Below, piece by piece: positions 22,278 to 33,644 of a stretch of DNA of 64,000 bases. The number at the start of each line of letters is the position of its first letter. Within the stretch, counting starts at the first letter, position 1. The stretch is from the NCBI GenBank assembly GCA_039519185.1, contig CM076846.1, forward strand, positions 73,884,818-73,948,817, written 5' to 3'. Below the pieces are notes generated by a model. It searched no databases and had not been told where the DNA came from. It worked only from the letters and a program-made list of their open reading frames with translations. Source of the stretch: Astragalus membranaceus (taxonomy: Eukaryota > Streptophyta > Magnoliopsida > Fabales > Fabaceae). The translations under genes were made by a program, and so were the position numbers.

Positions 22278-25200
22278 TTAGGCATAGTACTTCTTAACTG
22301 CGTCCGAGTTCACTGGGAGTGGGAGGTCTTCACCGTCCATTTTTGTGAGAATCAATGCTCCTCCAGAGAATGCCTTCTTTACCACATAAGGTCCTTCATA
22401 GTTAGGGGTCCATTTTCCACGGGAATCCTTTTGGATAGGCAACATCTTCTTGAGCACGAGGTCTCCTTCTTGAAACTGGCGGGGGCGCACTTTTTTATCA
22501 TAAGCCTTTTTCATTCTTTGTTGGTACAACTGCCCATGACACAAAGCAACTACTCTCTTTTCTTCTATGAGGTTCAACTGATCCAGACGAGCTTGAACCC
22601 ATTCTGCTTCCTCCAATTTTGTTTCCATTAGCACTCGCAGGGAGGGTATTTCCACCTCGATGGGAAGAACTGCTTCCATCCCATATACTAGTGAGAATGG
22701 TGTTGCCCCTGTTGACGTGCGGATGGAGGTCCGATACCCGTGCAGAGCGAAGGGCAACATTTCATGCCAGTCCTTGAAGGTCACTACCATCTTTTGCACG
22801 ATCTTCTTTATGTTCTTATTTGCCGCCTCAACTGCCCCATTCATCTTTGGACGGTATGTGGAGGAATTATGATGCTGGATTTTGAAGTCGTCACACAACT
22901 CTTTCATCATCTTATTGTTCAGGTTGGTCCCATTGTCCGTGATGATCTTATTTGGAAGACCGTAGCGGCAAATCAAATCTCTCTTTATGAACCTGACAAC
23001 CACTGACTTTGTTACACTGGCGTAAGAAGCGGCCTCGACCTATTTGGTGAAATAATCAATAGCGACAAGAATGAAACGATGTCCGTTTGATGCCTTGGGT
23101 TCGATGGGACCGATGACATCCATTCCCCACATTGAGAATGGCCATGGTGCTGTTAGGACATTCAGAGAGGCAGGTGGAACATGGATATTGTCGGCATAGA
23201 TTTGACATTTGTGGCATTTTCTGACGTAGTTGAAGCAGTCAGTCTCCATTGACAACTAGTAGTAGCCAGCCCTTAGGATTTTCCTTGCCATGGTGTGTCC
23301 ATTAGAATGGGTGCCGAACGAGCCTTCATGGACATCTTTCATAATTCTTTCTGCTTCTTCTTCTGTTACACATCTGAGGAGGACCATATCGTGATTTCTC
23401 TTGTAAAGCACTTCCCCATTTAAGAAGAAACCCATTGACAGCCTCCTAAGTGTCCTCTTATCATTCTCGGTGGCACCAGGAGGATGTTCTCTGTTTGTGA
23501 TATAGTGCTTGATATCGTAATACCAAGGTTTACTGTCAGGCTCTTCTTCGATTGCCACACAATGATGTGCCGGTAGGTCTCGATGTTGGATTCGGATAAA
23601 TGTCAGACTCTTGTCGTTATTGATATTGAACATTGATGACAAAGTCGCCAAAGCATCGGCCAACTGATTCTCTTCGCGAGGGAGATGATGGAAAGTGATC
23701 TCTTCAAATTGTTCAACCATCTTTTGGATGTGATCATGATAAGGAATTAATTTGGAATCCCTGGTTTCCCAGTCACCTTTTGTCTGATGGATGACTAAAG
23801 CTGAGTCCCCATATACATCGAGTCTTTTGACTTTCCATTCAAGGGCTGCTTTGATGCCTAGGACGCGCGCTTCATATTCTGCAATGTTTTTGGTGCAGTA
23901 GAAACTCAGTCTAGCGGTAAACGGTACGAAGCGGTTATCGGGAGAGATCAGTACAGCTCCGACCCCGTGCCCGTATAAATTAGAAGCGCCGTCGAATAAC
24001 ATTCTCCACCTTTCGTTGTCCGGAGGATTCCCTTCTACGAAGAGAGCCATTATATATTCGTCTGGGAAATCGCACTGCATTGATTGGTAATCTTCGATGG
24101 GCTGGTGTGCCAAGTACTCAGCCAATGCACTACCCTTGATTGCTTTTTGGGTGACATATAAAAGGTCGTATTCAGATAGTAGCATTTGCCAGCGAGCGAT
24201 CCTCCCTGTGAGTGCGGGTTTTTCAAAAATATACTTGACTGGGTCCATTTTAGATACCAACCAAGTCGTGTGGCTCAGCATATACTGCCTCAAACGACGT
24301 GCAGCCTAGGCCAGAGCACAACACGTTCTTTCCAACAATGAGTATCTTGTCTCGCACTCGGTGAATTTCTTGCTTAGATAGTAGATGGCATGTTCCTTCT
24401 TTCCGGATTCATCATGTTGCCCCAGTACACAACCCATTGACTTGTCTAGCACTGTTAGATACAGGATGAGAGGTCTGCCCTGCACAGGCGGCATCAGAAT
24501 CGGTGGATTTTGGAGGTACTTCTTGATCTTTTCAAAGGCTTCTTGGCAATTATCATTCCACTTTGTTTCTTGGTTTTTGCACAAAAGATTGAAGATAGGC
24601 TCGCATGTAGATGTTAGCTGCGATATGAACCTAGAGATGTAGTTCAATCTTCCCAGGAAACCACGAACTTCTTTTTCAGTACTTGGTACCGGCATTTCTA
24701 GTATTGCCCGTACTTTGGCTGGATCTACTTCTATTCCCCTCTGACTGACTATGAAACCCAACAGCTTTCCCGATCTTACACCGAAAGTGCATTTGGCAGG
24801 GTTTAATCTGAGTTTGAACTTCCTGAGACGTTCGAAGAGTTTTTGCAGATTGACGATATGCTCTTCTTCAGTCTTGGATTTTGCAATCATGTCATCCACG
24901 TAAACCTCTATTTCTTTATGCATCATATCATGGAACAATGCGACCATTGCCCTTTGGTACGTTGCACCAGCATTCTTCAGTCCGAATGGCATTACTTTGT
25001 AACAGAAGGTTCCCCAGAGGGTGATGAAGGTGGTTTTCTCCATGTCTTCAGGGGCCATCTTAATTTGGTTGTATCCGGAATATCCATCCATGAAGGAGAA
25101 CAGAGAGTGTTGTGCAGTGCTATCTACCAGGACATCAATGTGAGGCAAAGGGAAGTCATCTTTGGGGCTGGCTCTGTTCAAATCTCGATAATCGACGCAC

Positions 25201-25728
25201 ATCCGAACCTTCCCGTCTTTCTTTGGGACTGGTACAATATTGGCTACCCATTGAGGGTATTTGGCCACCGCTAAAAACCCAGCATCGAACTGCTTCTTAA
25301 CCTCATCTCGGATTTTCAATGACATCTCTGGTTTCATCCTTCTTAACTTTTGTTTTACCGGCGGACATTCTGGTTTTACCGATAACTTATGCTCGACTAT
25401 GTTGGGGTCCAGTCCAGGCATGTCTTGGTATGTCCATGCGAAGACGTCAACATAGTCAAACAACAACCTAACCAATTTCTCTCGCTCGCTGTCTTTCAAT
25501 GTGGTGCCAATGTTGACTTCTTTTTTGTCTTCTTCCGTGCCTAAGTTGATCGTTTCAGTTGATTCCTCGTGGGGTTCGATTATTTTTTCCTCTTGTTCCA
25601 TCATTCTCATTAACTCTGGAGGGGTTTCCCAATTATCCTCAACATCTTCCTCAGTTTGATTGATGGGGTGATCAAAGTTACAATATGGATTATTGGCGTT
25701 GTTATTTTCAAAGACATTTTTTTCGGAT
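22278..25728 (-). pseudogene. Ogre RT / RNase H / second RNase H / integrase, three in-frame stops
   Basis: Reading starts just after the intron acceptor (SEKNVFENN at about 25727), so it is one exon with no own start needed. RT carries YVDDMIAKS near 24900. A stop TAG at 24306-24308 interrupts RNase H. A second, archaeal-type RNase H (LFDGASNLYGHGVGAVL, about 23995) is typical of the Tat lineage. A TAG at 23256-23258 sits in the integrase zinc finger (HSNGH and CHKC) and another at 23040-23042 in the core after FILVAIDYFTK. Core residues are GMDVIGP, TDNGT and NGAVEAANK. In each case the frame is unbroken on both sides and a Trp is expected, so TGG became TAG three times. The reading ends at 22278. 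Confidence 0.88.
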
Positions 25729-25928
25729 CTGCATTAGTGTAAATTAACGGAATAAAAACGAAAGAAAGAAAATAAGAAGCGAATGTAACAAGAAAAGAAA
25801 AACGGGGGTTTATTGGGAACTGAAATAACGTTGCATTGATATTAATATTGAAAGGAAAACATGCGTGCCCGAATGAAATATCCTAAGGCCTTGGGCAGAG
25901 CCAGAGGGTTACATTATAGAAACATTAC
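25729..25928 (-). other. Predicted 200-nt Ogre intron between protease and RT
   Basis: Donor AAA/GTAATG at 25928-25927 overlaps the gag-pro stop codon (25925-25927). The acceptor is TAATGCAG/A at 25730-25729. Splicing joins AA from exon 1 to A from exon 2 (Lys) and puts gag-pro exactly in frame with RT, removing the stop. Unspliced RNA gives gag-pro only, so splicing could set the Gag to Pol ratio, as described for Ogre elements. Confidence 0.82.
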
Positions 25929-28900
25929 TTTGAACTAAAAACCACAGGAAAATCAACGATCTCCCAATTCATGAGCCTTTTGTTTGCAGGACAAGGGCGT
26001 ACAAGACTGACGATGCCTTCTTCGCCGTTTAGATCGTCCTCAACTGCGGCGATCTGATTGGGGTTCAACATTCCCGCACTCCGAAAGCTTTCCTTGATGT
26101 CGCAGATGGTGATCCTCTTCGTATTTGGTACCCTATCCTCAAGCCTGGCTAACCTCCGCTCCTTCTTTTCCTCCACAATCCTTCTCTTGTCAGTGCGATT
26201 GGGCCGATATCCTATCCCATGCCTATCTTTGTTCTCCTCTGGCTGTATTGGCGTCAGGATCCCCTGTCCGGTTTTTCCCAAGCCTCCTCCAGCTTGGTAG
26301 CCTTTTCCTAACATGAACTTAGCAACCATCACGGCAGTTTTGGATAGCTTGGGTTCTAACATAGCAGATGTATTGGCGATTTCCAATGCTTGGAAGGCAG
26401 TCTCGAGAGACTCTTCAGCAGCCTCAATGTAACGAGTGGGAGCGGACTTATTTATCAGCATTTCTTCCTCACCGAAAATAACCACCAGCTTATTGTTGAC
26501 TATGAGCTTGAGCTTCTGGTGTAAAGAAGAGGGAACTGCCCCTGCCGAGTGGATCCATGGCCTCCCCAAGAGACAACTGTAGGATGGGGCAATGTCCATT
26601 ATCTGGAAGGTCACCACGAAGTGCTCCGGACCTACTTGCACAGGTAATTCCATTTCTCCGATGACTTCCCTTTTTGATCCGTCCAAGGCCCTGACTAATA
26701 TGGAGCTTGGTCTCATGTATGAACAGTCCACATCTAATTTCTCCATGGTTGATCTGGGTAATACATTCAAAGATGAACCATTGTCAATAAGTACCCGAGC
26801 AAGAGAGTAATCTCCACACTTCACAGATATGTGTAGGGCCTTGTTGTGCCCCCTTCCTTCAGTTGGAATCTCAACATGGGCCTCATTCAATACTTTTGTC
26901 AATGCTGCACGATGGGCATCGGAACTGAGCAATAATGACAACAGATATATCTTTGCGGGGGTTTGGTTCAGTTGATCAACCACCTTATACTCACTTTGCC
27001 TCATAAGCTTCAGAAATTCACTGGCTTCTTGCTCGGATAACGTCTTCTTTCCCGCATTTTTATCGACAGGTTCCTTCTCTATGCTTTTGCCCTTACGGGC
27101 TCTTTCCTCCCCTTCTTTTGTTCGGTCCTCACTAGGCCCTCCAGGGGTATAGAAACGCCCACTTCGAGTCATCCCACCGGTCCCTGAGATGTTAATGACA
27201 TCAGGGGTAGTCTGAACTTTCACATCGTAACTCCACGGGACTGCATTGGTGCTTTTAAAGGGAAAAGGGACTGGCACTTGAATAGTGATTGGTTTAGGCA
27301 CAGCGGTGGTTAACTTTGTGTCCTTTTTGTAATGGATTTCCAGCGGTTTCCGGATACTCTTGCTCTGGTCGATGCTTGACTGGAGAGTCGACACGCCTTC
27401 CTCTTTCTTTTGAAGACCTATTTGTATTATGTGTCGGTCTAATAAGTCTTGCAGGATTGGTTTGAATGCTTCACAGGCCCCGACACAAAGGGGATCAGCA
27501 CACGAGCCCTTTTTGGTACATCCCTTCATAATGATTCCGAAGTGACACAAATTAGCATGGATGAGGTCCAGGGGTGTGACAATGTCCTCCACCTTTTTGA
27601 CCAATAATTGCTCCTCAACATTCTCAATGGCATTAACGGAGGGTTTCCCGTGCCCCGGCAGAGGGTTAGTGGCAACATTCGGACCATCTTCTGCGAAGCT
27701 TAACCATTTAGATTCAATTAAGTCTTGTACTACATATTTCAACGCCTTGCAATTTTCTATTGAATGGCCAACTGCCCCAGCGTGGAATCCACAGCTAGCC
27801 TCTAGGTCATAGCTCCTGGGGAAAGGAGGTTGAAGGGGTCTCATTGGACGGGGAGTGATCAAGTTGTGACTGATGAGGTGATTGAATAGGTCGGTGTATG
27901 ACATGGGTATTGGGTCGAAATTGGCGGGCTTTCTTTCTTGGTAGTTTTGTGGTCTATAGCCTGGGTTGACTTGGTGAGGTGGGGCTTGTGGTGTTTGAGT
28001 AGGTATTTGTAAAGTCTGTCGGGGGTTGTTGTAGGGAGGCTTTCCGGATCCAGAGATGGCATTAGCTTCGCCCTCCTTCTTTTTAGGGAAACCTGGGAAG
28101 GGCTTTTTCTGATTGCTGGTTCCAGCGGAGCTATATGCAATCTTCCCGTTTCTCCATCCATTCTCTAATCTTTCTCCGATGACGATCATATCTGAAAAGT
28201 TCGAAGATACGCTCCCAATCAACCTGTCGTAGAAAGGTGATTGAAGAGTATCCATGAACATTGATACCATCTCTTTTTCTAACAAAGGTGGTACCACCTG
28301 TGCAGCCAAACCTCTCCAGCGTTGGGCATATTCTTTGAAGGACTCATTGTCTCTCTTCGTCATGCTCTTCAATTGTGTTCTATCGGGAGCCATGTCAATG
28401 TTATATTTGTATTTCCTTAAAAATGCATCGGCTAGGTCTTTCCAGCATCTGATATGGGCACGTTCCAATTGCATGTACCAGCTCGAAGCTGCCCCAGACA
28501 GACTATCTTGGAAATAGTGGATGAGCAATTTGTCGTCGTGAGCAAACGCCGCCATCCTCCTGCAGTACATGGTTAAGTGGCTTACAGGGCAAGTCGACCC
28601 TCTGTACTTGTCGATGTCTGGCACCTTAAATTTTGGAGGGATGACCACGTTAGGGACGAGGCACAAGTCATAAGCATCTCTCGCACCAACATTGGATCCC
28701 TCGACTGCTCTCAACCTTTCCTCAAGCATTTGCAGTTTGTCTTTGCCTTGAGGGTTCTCCATAGAGTAATTGTGAGGGAGCCCACTCATACCATAGTAAG
28801 GATGAATCATCGGAACTATGGCTGGGTTCACATTTGGGGTATGTGAATGAGTGGGATTCCTGAGGTTGGAACCCTGAGCTTGAGCGTCAACTATCGGCGG

Positions 28901-29368
28901 TGGAGGGCAGCCAAGTGGGAGTCTTTGTGGTATGACGACGGGGGTCGGGTTTTGAACCTGTGGTGCCCCCGGATTACCATCGTGACCCGTTGGTGTAAGC
29001 TGTTGTTGGCCCGCGACTCCTGAGGGACCGTCTTCTGGACTAGCATCGACTGTCGGAGGTGTGTAACCCTGTGGAAGTCCGTAAGGAGGCCATATGTAAC
29101 CCTGGTTATTAGTCCCAGTGGGGGGCACTGTATGCGGGATCCCGAGTCCATTGGGAGGAGGAGGGTTGGTAACTTGATTTTCCGTGTTCCCAGCGGAGAC
29201 ATCTTCACTTGTGTCTTTGTCCCTCAAAGCTTGTAAGACCTTTAAGATTTCAGCCATCTGTTCTTTCATCCCATCTATTTCTGCCCTAAGCTCTTGATTG
29301 CCTAGGTCTTGAGGTGGATTGCCTTGATCCGGGATATCTTGAGGCGGATTGTCCTGGTTTTCTTCCAT
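25925..29368 (-). CDS. Ogre gag-protease polyprotein (1147 aa)
   Basis: Uninterrupted 1147 codons. Acidic/Gln-Pro-rich N-terminus with short coiled-coil (residues 1-50), then low-complexity Pro/Gly/Asn. A retrotransposon Gag capsid domain follows at about 250-405 (HYFQDSLSGAASSWYMQLE, FKEYAQRWRGLAAQV). A zinc-binding-like CGFHAGAVGHSIENC is near 530, an aspartic protease with IDNGSSLNVLP near 861 and its second half SCLLGRPWIHSAG, and a glycine-rich G-patch-like stretch (GKGYQAGGGLGKTGQG) near 1020. Start is the ATG at 29368. It is preceded by ORF1 about 330 nt upstream and followed by the predicted intron. This is the best-preserved frame of the element. The G-patch assignment is by eye. Confidence 0.88.
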   Translation of the reverse strand: MEENQDNPPQDIPDQGNPPQDLGNQELRAEIDGMKEQMAEILKVLQALRDKDTSEDVSAGNTENQVTNPPPPNGLGIPHTVPPTGTNNQGYIWPPYGLPQGYTPPTVDASPEDGPSGVAGQQQLTPTGHDGNPGAPQVQNPTPVVIPQRLPLGCPPPPIVDAQAQGSNLRNPTHSHTPNVNPAIVPMIHPYYGMSGLPHNYSMENPQGKDKLQMLEERLRAVEGSNVGARDAYDLCLVPNVVIPPKFKVPDIDKYRGSTCPVSHLTMYCRRMAAFAHDDKLLIHYFQDSLSGAASSWYMQLERAHIRCWKDLADAFLRKYKYNIDMAPDRTQLKSMTKRDNESFKEYAQRWRGLAAQVVPPLLEKEMVSMFMDTLQSPFYDRLIGSVSSNFSDMIVIGERLENGWRNGKIAYSSAGTSNQKKPFPGFPKKKEGEANAISGSGKPPYNNPRQTLQIPTQTPQAPPHQVNPGYRPQNYQERKPANFDPIPMSYTDLFNHLISHNLITPRPMRPLQPPFPRSYDLEASCGFHAGAVGHSIENCKALKYVVQDLIESKWLSFAEDGPNVATNPLPGHGKPSVNAIENVEEQLLVKKVEDIVTPLDLIHANLCHFGIIMKGCTKKGSCADPLCVGACEAFKPILQDLLDRHIIQIGLQKKEEGVSTLQSSIDQSKSIRKPLEIHYKKDTKLTTAVPKPITIQVPVPFPFKSTNAVPWSYDVKVQTTPDVINISGTGGMTRSGRFYTPGGPSEDRTKEGEERARKGKSIEKEPVDKNAGKKTLSEQEASEFLKLMRQSEYKVVDQLNQTPAKIYLLSLLLSSDAHRAALTKVLNEAHVEIPTEGRGHNKALHISVKCGDYSLARVLIDNGSSLNVLPRSTMEKLDVDCSYMRPSSILVRALDGSKREVIGEMELPVQVGPEHFVVTFQIMDIAPSYSCLLGRPWIHSAGAVPSSLHQKLKLIVNNKLVVIFGEEEMLINKSAPTRYIEAAEESLETAFQALEIANTSAMLEPKLSKTAVMVAKFMLGKGYQAGGGLGKTGQGILTPIQPEENKDRHGIGYRPNRTDKRRIVEEKKERRLARLEDRVPNTKRITICDIKESFRSAGMLNPNQIAAVEDDLNGEEGIVSLVRPCPANKRLMNWEIVDFPVVFSSK

Positions 29369-29696
29369 GTTTCTGGCCTGAGAACGAGTCCAATAGCGAT
29401 GTTAACGCACCAGCTTGTCTTTTACTCTCTGTTAGTGGGACACATGGTATGAGTATATGTATGAGTATATGAATGGATGAAAATGCGAATGATGCATGTG
29501 TGCATGAGTCTTATTGTTTTAGGTCGGGAATTGCAAGCGCATCCTGATTTGTCATAAGTACACAGATTAAAGTTCCACAATATTTTCAAGATAAAGGATC
29601 AGCATGTGAGACAAACAAACTTCATTGATGGAGGAAAGTACAACATTTTGGAAATAAAACTTCGAAAAGAAAAGTACAATGTTCTTTAAATTTCAC

Positions 29697-31766
29697 TCAA
29701 ATACATATGGCTTTCATTTTTCCACTCCTCCCTCTTTTTCTACTAGTAGTGCTGCCAGCCTTCTCCCGGAGTTCGGCAATCAGAACCTCGCAAAACTCCA
29801 TGAATTCGGAAACTTGGACCGGGGTGTTAAACGGGTGCATTGCCGCGTTAGCCTCCTTTAGACGCTTGGGGATTCCCGTGATAGCTCGATTGGCCAGCCA
29901 TGCCAATTTTGAGAATTTGTCTTTCCAGTATAAGCTTTCATTCTTCAACTCTATGAAGGCTTCATGGTTTTCTATCCTGCTGACCAACTCCACGAAGCGG
30001 TTCTCCCAATAGATGATTTCTGTCTTCAGCTGGTGGTAGACCTCCTCTTGATATCTGATATGGTCGTTCAGCTCATCAGATTTTTCATGCTCCCTTCTCA
30101 AGGCTTGTTGGTATTCTCGGAGTATCTCTTCAATGGTATCTTTATCCTGCTTGATACTTTTCACTTGCTCTTCAAACTCGGCTGCCATCATCCGGGACTC
30201 TCTCTTTGATACCATTAGCAGGCTCTGTGCGGTCTTTTCAGCCATCATTGATTCTTCCCATAACTTTTTCCACTTGTATGTATCATCGATGGCTTGGTTC
30301 ATTTTCAGGTTGCAACGTTTTATTTCCTCTTTCGCCCCTCTTAGGTACTTTTGAACCTCTAGTTTGTTCTTTTGTTCGATCTTGAGCTGCTTGCGGCTGT
30401 CTTCAATGGCCACTGACTTACTTGCGTTCTCTTCCTCCAATTTCTGGTTTTTTAGGAGCACTTTCTCTAACTCTGCCTACAAGCCCTTCTTTTCTTCCTC
30501 GGCTTTTGACAATGCCATTTTAAGCTTATCTAAATCTTCGACAGTGGGAAGGGTAGGTTCAAGTATTTCTTCCTCCACCCGTAGTGCACTTTGGTAAGGC
30601 AATCGGGTGTCTTGGATCCTCTTTTGGAGCCATTGACGAAAGGTGGTTTCCTTATCGCCGCTCCTCTTAGTAAGCTCTTGTCCCTTGCGGACGACCATAT
30701 CCCACGCTTGAGAAATCTTCCGGAGCATGTCAACCTCTTTTGGGCTTCCTTCATGGAGGTAAAAAGGGATTAACATGTCTTCGGTGGGCGGATTTCGCAT
30801 GGGGTACCCCAGCTGTCTTAGAGTTAGAGAAGGATTGTAATTTATGCATCCTCTTGTCCCCATGAGCGGGACGTTTTGAAAGTTTCCACATCGAAAAACT
30901 ACTGCGGGCCTATCTTTCCACCATGATGGGTGCCAACGAACCTTGTATTCATGAAGGCCCCCTAGCACTTGCAACCATTCACTAGTGTTCATTGTCTTCA
31001 CCTCACACCCTCTGGCATCTTCAATTGGGCCTTCTACTCTGACTTTGTTAACGAAAGCATGGGTGAGAAGCCAAACATACAAGGCGTGCAGGCAGCAGGA
31101 TATCCTCTTTCCTCTTAGCTCACTATAATGAGTGAAAGTACAGTAAGTGTCAGCGAGCATGGCTGGAATCGGATTGAGTGGGTTTTCTCCATCCTTGAAG
31201 GATAAGAAGACACCAATAGCTGTTGCGTCCACATATCTTTCAAGGCGTGGAAATAGGACAATGCCAAAGATGGTCAAGGCTAACACCTGCTTAAAAGGAC
31301 CCCAATTTCTAGCGTCGGCGAAGGACTTCATTTGGCTTTCCAGATACTCTTGTGGGAATCCTGCAATGCCATTTCGATTTTTCTTCCGGAGCTTCAAGTT
31401 CTCTTTGCTGGTTTGTAACATTGAGGCGAGTTTCTCATCTGTGTAGTATTGTCCCTGATACTGGTAGGGTCCATTGTCTTGCTGAGGAAAGCCGAAGATC
31501 TGTGTATATTCTTCCAGGGTAGGTGCCATTTGGAAATTTTTGAAGGTGAAACATCTTAATGAAGAGTCGTAGAACTGGCTCAAAGCGGCAATGGCCTCCG
31601 TTTGCACGTCCAATTGTAGTAACATAATAATCTTCCCATACGCTCTATCAAAAGACCTGCGCTCGATGGGCGGCAATCGACCAGCACATTCCCTTAGACT
31701 TGTCAGATTAGGTTGTTTTACTATAGGGTAGTTCAGAGTTTGGATTGCTTCACAGTTTGATCCCAT
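29697..31766 (-). pseudogene. Ogre ORF1 (plant-mobile-domain-like plus coiled-coil), one stop
   Basis: First ORF after the 5' LTR. Residues 1-430 (ATG at 31766) resemble the globular Ogre ORF1 product (ALSQFYDSSLRCFTFKNFQ, APTLEEYTQIFGFPQ, WHPSWWKDRPAVVFRC), similar to the plant-mobile-domain family. A TAG at 30477-30479 interrupts the frame. The same frame then runs on to 29697 as a long heptad-rich coiled-coil (LLKNQKLEEENASKSVA onwards) with a basic tail. Function unknown; the family is found in Ogre elements only upstream of gag. About 690 codons without the stop. Confidence 0.8.
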
Positions 31767-32598
31767 ATCGCCTTGCTTATGACAAAACTTTCGAGCCTCT
31801 TACAATTCTCGGCAAACCTAAATGAGATGAAAAGCATGCATGTGAGGATTTTTTTGTATATTATTTTTTTGAAATGACGATGATGTATGATGAATTAAAG
31901 AATGACGTTACAGAGAAAATTTTGGTGATTCAAATTTTGAGAAACATTAACCATGTCACATAAAATATATGTAAAGGGCAAAAGGAGTAAATGGTTTTCA
32001 TTATTTGATTTTTTTTTGAAAGATAAAAAGTTTTTTTTTTTTGCGATGATGCAACGGATAGGTGAATTGCCCTTGTGTCCTAAACAGGTTAGGTCTTATA
32101 TATAGGTCACGGTCTAGGGCTACTTGTGTGATCAATCTCTCAGGTGGCTCTAATCACTTCCTCACAAGGGTCTCCAGAGCTGAAATCTCCTTCGTGATAT
32201 GACCCACAACGATAGCGAGCTACCTGGTGTGGGATACCACGAAAGAGCGTACTCTGGCTGAGGCTTTCATGAGAGTCAGACAGATAAAATCCAGAATGAC
32301 TGACACTAATCGCCTCCACTCGTCCTAGGTTTTTTTTAGACCCGGGTATAGGGCCCCGCTCAAGAGTGTGTGCAATAAACAAGTGTAATTGATGTGTGTG
32401 ATATAAGCAACCTAAACTACCCGCGCTGCAAAAGAAATACAGATAATAGTGCAAAGGTTTTCTACCCTAGGGTTCAATAAAGCAAATAAATAGATAAGTA
32501 AAAATAGACATGCGAATAGAAGGGCTAAGGGTAAATAAAGTACTAAACTAACAAATATCTACACATTTAACTAAATTAGGCTTGACCCTCTTAAATAT
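31767..32598 (-). other. Ogre 5' leader, no gene seen
   Basis: Untranslated region between the PBS and ORF1. AT-rich with T-runs near 32010-32040; no convincing coding pattern. Confidence 0.6.
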
Positions 32599-32616
32599 TC
32601 CCCAGTGGAGTCGCCA
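32599..32616 (-). other. Ogre primer-binding site
   Basis: On the - strand TGGCGACTCCACTGGGGA lies 2 nt after the LTR end. It matches the tRNA-Arg-type PBS I associate with Ogre elements; the tRNA identity is from memory. Confidence 0.8.
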
Positions 32617-32618
32617 GC

Positions 32619-33644
32619 TGTAGCGACCGAAAAATCCGGAGGAGGGATTCTTCGTTGTTTTTGAACAATGGAGTCGCCATCAATATTTATTTTTAGGAAA
32701 ACATTGAAAAAACCTTTGCTTTTGGGTTCGGGGGTCGATTAAGTGCGGGGAAGGTACTAGCACCCCGCAACATCCTAAAAAGGTTACCTTTTAATTTAAT
32801 GTGTAGAAAAAAAAATTAGTTTAAAGAAAACATTTTAATTTACCCTTTTTATTATTTGCAAAAAAAACGGAAAGGAAGACTTAATAAAAATTTTAGTTTT
32901 TTGCGCTTGACAGGAGTGGGCCCCCGCTCCTACGTATCTCCGGGTGCGATGGAGAAATCAAAGCTACGTAGTTCTTGGGTAGAAAATATTTGTGTGTTGG
33001 TGTTTTTATTTTTTATTGAAAAGTTTGCGGAAACCGGAGGCCGCTCATGGTGACCAAACAGATAAATCCAGAGTGGTCACCACTTAATGGCTTATCCGAA
33101 AAAGAAGGTATTTACCGCGTTCAAATGAGCGGGGCCCAGAGTGACTGCTATAAATAACCGGTTTGTGATCGGGCGCTTGTTTATTTGAAAATGTGTATTG
33201 GAAAACGTTTTCTAAAAAGGAGTTGAAATTACGTTTGTGTGGAAGCGTTTTTTGTTAACTGAAAATTTCTTGACGTTTAGGCGGGTGTTCATGATGATCA
33301 AACGAGTAATCTCAGAGTGGTCACCGCTACTAATCCGCTTTGGAAATAAAGGTTGTTCCTATCGGTCACACAAGCTAGGCTCAGAGTGACCGTTGGTAAC
33401 AACCTATTTTTATGTGAGTTTGGTTGTTTGAAATAAAGAAGAAATGGTTTGGAAATCACGCGGTATAAATAAAAGCGGAATGGGTGATAGTAAAAAAGGG
33501 GGGCGCGAATGACAGGGGTGCTGTGTTAAAAATGGGGGGTGCGAACAGTGAGACCGAATCGCTTTTGTGGACTTGGTTGTGTTTTAAAAACATGGGCTTG
33601 CAACCAAAAGGGGGTGCTGTTTTACTAGAGCGCGGGGGTGCAAA
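32619..33644 (-). repeat. Ogre 5' LTR, body-proximal part
   Basis: Matches 17568 onward of the other LTR base for base with scattered changes. It stops at the Tekay target duplication GCAAA (33640-33644). Confidence 0.9.

Noticed and set aside
26058..29208. Several + strand ORFs opposite the Ogre gag-pro
   Set aside because: Shadows of a long, well-supported - strand gene; no domain on this strand.
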